Shown here in pieces: positions 6,153 through 9,936 of a stretch of 9,936 nucleotides of DNA. How positions within the stretch are numbered: the first letter of the stretch is position 1; each line of letters opens with the position of its first letter. Source of the DNA: an uncultured Oscillospiraceae bacterium (GTDB lineage: Bacteria; Bacillota; Clostridia; Oscillospirales; Oscillospiraceae); the NCBI GenBank assembly GCA_944385645.1, contig CALWYA010000047.1, positions 1 through 9,936 of the forward strand, given 5' to 3'. A model generated the notes under the pieces. The model was not told where the DNA came from and did no database searches. It saw only the letters and a program-made list of their open reading frames with translations. The position numbers and the translations under genes are program-made.

Positions 6153-6611
6153 ATGTACCCCCGGGAGACAGAGGCTGAAGAGCGGCAAAATATCCGCCGT
6201 TTCCGAGAGAACTTCGCAGGCGCGCTATATAAATAAATAAGGAAACGCAGCGGGAACAAATTTCAGACCACGAGCGGCAGCGGGCGGGGAAAATACCCTC
6301 CTTTAAGTTTGCACCCGCGCGCCGGATGGAACACGCAGGCAAGCATCCCCGATCACCGAAGGGAAATTTTTAGAAACCGTAGGTTTTGAAACGGCGCTTT
6401 GGTGACTTTGCCGCTGTATCCGGGGTCCCCACGCGAGCCCAGCGCAGCGGGTCGCGTGGGGAAAGGACGAGCAGCGGAATGAGGGAGCTTTCGCCGTCAG
6501 GCGGAAGCGAGGGATATGGAGCTTGCGAGGACGCCGTCACTCGCCGCCGGAGCGGCGAAATTTCCCCCGCAGGGTCACGCAAAAGACGCAAGTGAAACGT
6601 GAAGAAGCGGC
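6153..6611. other. Gene-free region with further hairpins, probably repeat-derived
   Basis: Open frames here on both strands are short, arginine/serine/proline-rich and lack ribosome-binding sites, so I call no gene. Supported structures are a perfect 10-bp inverted repeat 6427-6436/6452-6461 around a 15-base centre, an 8-bp stem with one wobble at 6488-6495/6500-6507, and a perfect 7-bp stem 6541-6547/6552-6558. The last, TCGCCGC..GCGGCGA followed by AA, matches in inverse orientation the hairpin at 6004-6023, so similar modules bracket the region. 6228-6243 is a short AT-rich run (ctatataaataaataa) with no convincing promoter around it. No tRNA, RNase P, SRP, tmRNA or T-box hallmark is visible. 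Confidence 0.5.
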
Positions 6612-6627
6612 CGGCTGGCACCAGCCG
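6596..6627 (-). terminator. Possible terminator of nth
   Basis: Three bases after the nth stop, the minus strand folds as CGGCTGG-TG-CCAGCCG (6627-6612), a perfect inverted repeat, followed by GCCGCTTCTTCACGTTTCA. The T-rich tail is interrupted by C, so the site is weaker than the glyA terminator. Confidence 0.4.
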
Positions 6628-6630
6628 ACA

Positions 6631-7284
6631 TCACTCCTCTCCTCCATTTTTATGGAAATAGTCGCACCAGGGCCGCAGGGTGCAGCTCTCGCACCGGGGC
6701 CGCCGGGCCACGCACACCGCCCGGCCGTGGAGCACCATCCGGTGGCAGAAGTCGTTGGACTCCTCGGGGGGCAGGACCTGCCGCAGCTGCTGCTCCACCT
6801 TGGCCGGGTCCTTGGAGCCGTCGGTGAGGCCCAGCAGGCCGGTGATGCGGATGCAGTGGGTGTCGGCCACTACCACGCCGGGGGTGTGGTACACGTCCCC
6901 CAAAATCAGGTTGGCCGTCTTGCGGCCCACCCCGGGCAGCTTCAGCAGCTCCTCCATGGTGCCGGGCACCTTGCCGCCGTACTCCTCCAGCAGCATCTGG
7001 GCGGAGGCCACGATGTCCCGGGCCTTGGCCCGGAAAAAGCCGGTGGAGTGGATGTACTGCTCCACCTCGGCCACGTCGGCCTGGGCCAGGGACTCCAGGG
7101 TGGGGAACCGGGCGAACAGGGCGGGGGTCACCTGGTTCACCCGCTCGTCGGTACACTGGGCGGCCAGCCGCACCGAGAAGAGCAGCTCATAGTCCTTTTC
7201 ATACTCCAGGGAGCATAAGCTGTCCGGGTAGAGCGCCTTCAGCTCCCGTATGATGGCCGCCACGTCGGCGGGATTTTTGTTCAT
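6631..7284 (-). CDS. nth: Endonuclease III, DNA glycosylase/AP lyase
   Basis: 217-residue base-excision repair enzyme that removes oxidised pyrimidines and nicks the abasic site. The helix-hairpin-helix LPGVGRKTANL is at 116-126 with the catalytic lysine K122; the catalytic aspartate is D141 in VVADTHCIR. The C-terminal [4Fe-4S] ligands have the classic spacing C191-x6-C198-x2-C201-x5-C207. Length matches the family. ATG 7284 is chosen because GGAGAGGAGG lies just upstream; an in-frame extension of 53 codons has no family counterpart and contains the probable promoter. It is divergent from glyA with 237 bases between the start codons. No DNA-repair partner gene adjoins it. Confidence 0.96.
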   Translation of the reverse strand: MNKNPADVAAIIRELKALYPDSLCSLEYEKDYELLFSVRLAAQCTDERVNQVTPALFARFPTLESLAQADVAEVEQYIHSTGFFRAKARDIVASAQMLLEEYGGKVPGTMEELLKLPGVGRKTANLILGDVYHTPGVVVADTHCIRITGLLGLTDGSKDPAKVEQQLRQVLPPEESNDFCHRMVLHGRAVCVARRPRCESCTLRPWCDYFHKNGGEE

Positions 7285-7380
7285 GGGAACGCCTCCTCTC
7301 CGCGCACCGGGCGCGGGATAAATTTTTACGGTTTCTTGACACAGGGCCGCCGGGCCGCTGTCTGCCGCCTGTTTTTCGTC

Positions 7381-7386
7381 ATTGTA
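7381..7386 (-). promoter_or_regulatory. Possible -10 element of the nth promoter
   Basis: The minus strand reads TGG-TACAAT, an extended -10 element, about 97 bases before the nth start. No good -35 is found 16-18 bases upstream, so the assignment is tentative. The leader between it and the gene has no recognised regulatory fold. Confidence 0.35.
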
Positions 7387-7431
7387 CCATAAAAGCCGCC
7401 CTTTGGCGATAAATTTCTTCCATTCCCGTTC

Positions 7432-7459
7432 TTGCTTTTTCACACTGTTTTGCTATAAT
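7432..7459 (+). promoter_or_regulatory. Sigma-A promoter of glyA
   Basis: TATAAT at 7454-7459 with an extended TGC before it, and TTGCTT at 7432-7437 after a 16-base spacer. The -10 is perfect, the -35 moderate. Transcription should start near 7466, giving a leader of about 55 bases. I see no T-box, THF or glycine riboswitch motif in that leader; it is too short for them. Confidence 0.82.
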
Positions 7460-7521
7460 AAGGACCATCTCGGACTTTCAGGGTCCTGTGTGTCATTTTC
7501 AATTCTGGAGGGAGCGCAGCC

Positions 7522-8772
7522 ATGATCAAGGAAGCGATGGACTATCTCCTCGCCTGTGACCCGGAGGTGGGCCGGGCCGTAGAGCAGGAGTACCGCCGGC
7601 AGCAGCAGAATATCGAGCTGATCGCCTCGGAAAATGTGGTCAGCCCCGCCGTGCTGGCCGCCGCCGGCTCGGTGCTCACCAACAAGTACGCCGAGGGCTA
7701 CCCTGGCAAGCGGTACTACGGCGGCTGTCAGCATGTGGACCTGGTGGAGGACCTGGCCCGGGATCGGGCCAAGGCACTTTTCCACGCGGGCTACGCCAAT
7801 GTGCAGCCCCACTCGGGGGCCCAGGCCAACTACGCCGTCTATCAGGCCCTGTGCCAGCTGGGCGACACCGTCATGGGGATGCGCCTGGACAACGGCGGCC
7901 ACCTGACCCACGGCTCCCCGGCCAACTACTCGGGCAAGAACTACAACATGGTCCCCTACGGGGTGAATGAGAAGGGCTTTTTGGACTATGACCAGATCCG
8001 GGATCTGGCCCGCCAGTGCCGCCCCCGGATGATCGTGGCCGGCGCCTCCGCCTACCCCCGGATCATCGACTACAAGGCCTTCGCCGACATCGCCCACGAG
8101 GTGGGGGCCTATCTGTTCGTGGACATGGCCCACGTGGCCGGCCTGGTGGCCGCCGGGTGCCACCCCTCCCCCGTTCCCTACGCCGACGTGGTGTCCACCA
8201 CCACCCACAAGACCCTCCGGGGCCCTCGGGGCGGCCTGCTCCTGTGCAACGACGAGGCCATCGCCAAGAAGCTGGACCTGGCCATCTTCCCCGGCTCCCA
8301 GGGCGGCCCCCTGGAGCACATCATCGCCGCCAAGGCGGTTGCCCTGGGGGAGGCGCTGAAGCCCGAATTCAAGGCCTATCAGGAGCAGGTGGTGAAAAAC
8401 GCCCAGGCCCTGGCCCAGGCCGTGCAGGCCGGGGGTCTGGACCTGGTGTCCGGGGGCACCGACAACCACCTGATGCTGGTGGACCTGCGCCCCGCCCGCC
8501 TCACCGGCAAGGAGATGGAGCGGCGGCTGGACGAGGTGTTCATCACCGCCAACAAGAACGCCATCCCCAACGACCCGGAGAAGCCCTCGATCACCTCGGG
8601 CATCCGGCTGGGCACCCCCGCCGTCACCTCTCGGGGCTTCCGGGAGGAGGAGATGACCCTGGTGGGGCGGCTCGTGTGCGCCGCCGCCAGGGACGACTTC
8701 GACAGCAGGGTGGACGATCTGCGGGCTCAGGTCACCGCCCTCACCTCCCGCTTCCCCCTGTACGAGGGGTAA
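7522..8772 (+). CDS. glyA: Serine hydroxymethyltransferase
   Basis: 416-residue cytoplasmic PLP enzyme converting serine and tetrahydrofolate into glycine and 5,10-methylene-tetrahydrofolate, the main source of one-carbon units. Family hallmarks: IELIASENVVS (31-41), NKYAEGYPGKRYYGG (54-68), the PLP-contacting region FVDMAHVAGLVAAG (199-212; D201, H204), and the Schiff-base lysine K230 in STTTHKTLRGPRGG. The length is normal. ATG 7522 follows GGAGGGAG. It is monocistronic: own promoter upstream and a strong terminator 13 bases after its stop. A long antisense open frame across the gene is a codon-bias shadow. Confidence 0.98.
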   Translation: MIKEAMDYLLACDPEVGRAVEQEYRRQQQNIELIASENVVSPAVLAAAGSVLTNKYAEGYPGKRYYGGCQHVDLVEDLARDRAKALFHAGYANVQPHSGAQANYAVYQALCQLGDTVMGMRLDNGGHLTHGSPANYSGKNYNMVPYGVNEKGFLDYDQIRDLARQCRPRMIVAGASAYPRIIDYKAFADIAHEVGAYLFVDMAHVAGLVAAGCHPSPVPYADVVSTTTHKTLRGPRGGLLLCNDEAIAKKLDLAIFPGSQGGPLEHIIAAKAVALGEALKPEFKAYQEQVVKNAQALAQAVQAGGLDLVSGGTDNHLMLVDLRPARLTGKEMERRLDEVFITANKNAIPNDPEKPSITSGIRLGTPAVTSRGFREEEMTLVGRLVCAAARDDFDSRVDDLRAQVTALTSRFPLYEG

Positions 8773-8784
8773 TCTCCCCACAGC

Positions 8785-8826
8785 AAAACCGTGCCGCCTG
8801 GAAATCCAGACGGCACGGTTTTTTCT
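8785..8826 (+). terminator. Terminator of glyA, also facing the original gltX end
   Basis: Perfect 12-bp stem 8785-8796/8811-8822 (AAAACCGTGCCG with CGGCACGGTTTT); the interior TGGAAATCCA can extend it. A run of six T residues (8819-8824) follows on the plus strand. On the minus strand the stem ends in four T residues, so it can act bidirectionally. The severed gltX remnant ends 4 bases away, indicating this was originally shared by convergent glyA and gltX. Confidence 0.9.
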
Positions 8827-8909
8827 TATGACAGCTTCTCCAGCCCCAGCTTCAGCCGGCGCAGGGTCTCGTCCTTCCCCAGGATGCGGCAGATCTCCAC
8901 CGCGCCGCC
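8826..8909 (-). pseudogene. Severed remnant of the original gltX 3' end
   Basis: Read on the minus strand, these 84 bases encode the last 27 residues of a glutamyl-tRNA synthetase plus a TAA stop: GGAVEICRILGKDETLRRL followed by KLGLEKLS. The current gltX gene carries its own version of the same stretch at 9018-9097. By eye the two match at 69 of 80 positions, with 35 identical bases at 8875-8909 and 9063-9097; identity stops abruptly at 8910/9098. This copy has no upstream coding region or ribosome-binding site, so it is not expressed as a protein. Its position against the shared terminator indicates that it is the ancestral end. Confidence 0.85.
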
Positions 8910-9062
8910 TCGCGCCGGAGGCGCAAAAAATTCGCAGCCGCCCGGCGGCGGAGAATTTGCATAGGGCGAATTCACTTCGCCCGAGCATGTTAAACCGAGG
9001 GGGTCCCCCCGGCGGCGCCCAGCTTAGCTAATCCCAGCCGCAGCCGGCGCAGAGTCTCGTCT
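8910..9062. mobile_element. Short inserted element at the gltX 3' end (candidate non-autonomous element or dispersed repeat)
   Basis: The DNA between the two 35-bp direct repeats is foreign to an ordinary gltX-glyA junction. Reading leftward it holds the replacement gltX tail, the TAA stop at 8992-8990, an inverted repeat 8964-8970/8976-8982 (GGGCGAA..TTCGCCC), a long imperfect hairpin centred on 8937-8949, and a 5-bp hairpin at 8912-8924. No integrase or other gene fits. The repeat unit is 188 bp. It could be a minimal element moved in trans by another recombinase, a deletion scar of a larger one, or a dispersed palindromic repeat acquired with a homologous gltX end. Confidence 0.6.
8925..8958 (-). 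terminator. Terminator-like hairpin supplied by the insert for gltX
   Basis: About 30 bases after the gltX stop the minus strand folds as AAATTC-TCC-GCCGC-CGG-GCGGC-TGC-GAATTT, two stems of 6 and 5 bp around a 3x3 internal loop. A run of six T residues (8930-8925) closes the structure, partly inside the outer stem. It would replace the original terminator now cut off from gltX. Confidence 0.45.
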
Positions 9063-9936
9063 TTCCCCAGGATGCGGCAGATCTCCACCGCGCCGCCGGG
9101 GGTCACCGCTTTGCCGGCGGCAGCGATACGCACCGGCCACATGAGGGTGGCGTTCTTCACCCCCAGCCCCTCGGCCAGAGCCACCAGGCCGTCCTGGATG
9201 GCGTCCTGGCTACAGTCGGACAGCCCCTCCAGCATGGGGATGGCCGCCTCCAGCATGGCCCGGGACACCTCGGGGTTGGTCTTGGACTTCTTGTTGGTGA
9301 AGAGCTCCCCGTCGTAGTCGGGCAGGGCGTCGAAGAAGTCTACCTTCTCCGGGATCTCGGTGAGCTTCTCGCACCGGGCCTGGAGCAGGGCGGCGATCTC
9401 CCCGGCGTCCAGGGCGGGGTTCTTCACGCTCTGGCGGATATAGGGCTCGGCCGCGCGGGCAAAGTCCTCCGGAGCCATGGCCCGCAGGTAGAGGGCGTTG
9501 AAGTGGGTGAGCTTGTCCAGGTCGAAGATGGCGGGGGACTTGGACAGGCCCTCCAGGTCGAAGACCTGGGCCAGCTCATCCAGGGTGAACAGCTCCCGCT
9601 CGGCCAGCTCCCCCCGGGGGGACCAGCCCAGCAGGGCCACATAGTTCAAAATGGCCTGAGTGAGATAGCCCTCCCGGCGCAGATCCTCATAGGAGGGATC
9701 CCCGTGGCGCTTGGACATCTTGTGCTGGGCGTCCCGCATGACGGGGGAGCAGTGGACGTAGGTGGGCACCTCCCAGCCGAAGCCCTGGTAGAGCAGGTCG
9801 TACTTGGGGGCGGAGGACAGGTACTCGCTGCCCCGAACCACGTGGGTGATGCCCATCAGGTGGTCGTCCACCACGTTGGCGAAGTTGTAGGTCGGCAGGC
9901 CGTCCCGCTTCAGCAGCACCTGGTCGTCCAGGTCCT
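8990..9936 (-). CDS. gltX: Glutamyl-tRNA synthetase, N-terminus off the right edge; exchanged C-terminal tail
   Basis: Class I aminoacyl-tRNA synthetase charging tRNA-Glu (possibly also tRNA-Gln in bacteria lacking GlnRS). About 315 C-terminal residues are visible, out of some 480-490 usual for the family. The frame enters from the right edge as DLDDQVLLKRDGLPTYNFAN, followed by VVDDHLMGITHVVRG, and the KMSKR ATP-binding signature is at 9721-9707. The anticodon-binding region follows. The HIGH motif and start codon are outside the window. The last residues, RLRLGLAKLGAAGGTPSV, differ from the remnant's RLKLGLEKLS and are nine residues longer; the tail GAAGGTPSV looks unconserved. The enzyme should remain functional because the change is at the extreme C-terminus. 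Confidence 0.95.
   Translation of the reverse strand, partial: DLDDQVLLKRDGLPTYNFANVVDDHLMGITHVVRGSEYLSSAPKYDLLYQGFGWEVPTYVHCSPVMRDAQHKMSKRHGDPSYEDLRREGYLTQAILNYVALLGWSPRGELAERELFTLDELAQVFDLEGLSKSPAIFDLDKLTHFNALYLRAMAPEDFARAAEPYIRQSVKNPALDAGEIAALLQARCEKLTEIPEKVDFFDALPDYDGELFTNKKSKTNPEVSRAMLEAAIPMLEGLSDCSQDAIQDGLVALAEGLGVKNATLMWPVRIAAAGKAVTPGGAVEICRILGKDETLRRLRLGLAKLGAAGGTPSV

Noticed and set aside
5915..6621. Several 60-83 codon open frames on both strands in the intergenic region
   Set aside because: Arg/Ser/Pro/Gly-rich composition, no Shine-Dalgarno, overlap with strong inverted repeats and no recognisable domain; probably translated repeat sequence.
7336..7341. TTGACA on the plus strand upstream of glyA as a promoter -35
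   Set aside because: No -10-like hexamer occurs 15-19 bases downstream; the region there is GC-rich.
7285..7443. 53-codon in-frame N-terminal extension of nth
   Set aside because: It exceeds the family length, has no endonuclease III similarity, overlaps the probable nth -10 element, and a much better ribosome-binding site precedes ATG 7284.
7461..7487. AGGACC/GGTCCT inverted repeat in the glyA leader as an attenuator or riboswitch
   Set aside because: The left arm begins before the expected transcription start, the stem is only 6 bp with a 15-base loop, and no T-box, glycine or THF riboswitch motif is present.
7453..8988. 511-codon minus-strand open frame antisense to glyA
   Set aside because: It is Gly/His/Val-rich shadow coding produced by GC bias opposite a clear glyA; its first residues come from the gltX insert and no ribosome-binding site fits.
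1..9936. CRISPR arrays, tRNA, rRNA, tmRNA, SRP RNA and RNase P RNA
   Set aside because: No regularly spaced repeats and no diagnostic RNA motifs were found on reading both strands.

Overview
The window looks like chromosome from a GC-rich, spore-forming member of the Clostridia, most probably an Oscillospiraceae/Flavonifractor-like gut anaerobe. This is inferred from the strong GC bias at third codon positions, Gram-positive style Shine-Dalgarno sequences, the sporulation pair yqfC-yqfD next to phoH, and lipoproteins with Firmicutes-type lipoboxes. The genus assignment is a guess. I saw no rRNA, tRNA, CRISPR array or transposase gene.

Layout, left to right. (1) 1-2235, minus strand: a conserved sporulation/RNA-metabolism block, yqfC -> yqfD -> phoH, with phoH running off the left edge. 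(2) 2245-5921, minus strand: an eight-gene run from a strong sigma-A promoter (TTGACA-17-TAGGAT) at 5893-5921. In transcription order it encodes a 111-aa membrane protein resembling half of a DUF2975 protein, a full DUF2975 membrane protein, a small Cro/CI-type regulator, a short membrane-anchored protein broken by a one-base frameshift, a 176-aa lipoprotein, a YkuE-like metallophosphoesterase, a 109-aa membrane protein and a 125-aa lipoprotein. Several junctions overlap by 1-4 bases, suggesting translational coupling. A hairpin with a T tract ends the run and also contains the yqfC ribosome-binding site. (3) 5922-6630: about 700 bases with no credible gene but many strong hairpins, probably dispersed palindromic repeat material. 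(4) 6631-7284, minus: nth (endonuclease III), divergent from (5) 7522-8772, plus: glyA (serine hydroxymethyltransferase), with a strong extended -10 promoter and a perfect terminator. (6) 8826-9936, minus: gltX (glutamyl-tRNA synthetase), N-terminus beyond the right edge.

The most unusual site is the 3' end of gltX. An 80-bp stretch of the gltX end occurs twice, 188 bp apart. The copy joined to gltX has a different C-terminal tail, its own stop and a terminator-like hairpin. The other copy is a severed remnant that keeps an ordinary-looking GluRS end and sits against the shared glyA terminator. This is the arrangement left when an element enters the 3' end of a gene and supplies a replacement end, but here the element is only about 190 bp long.
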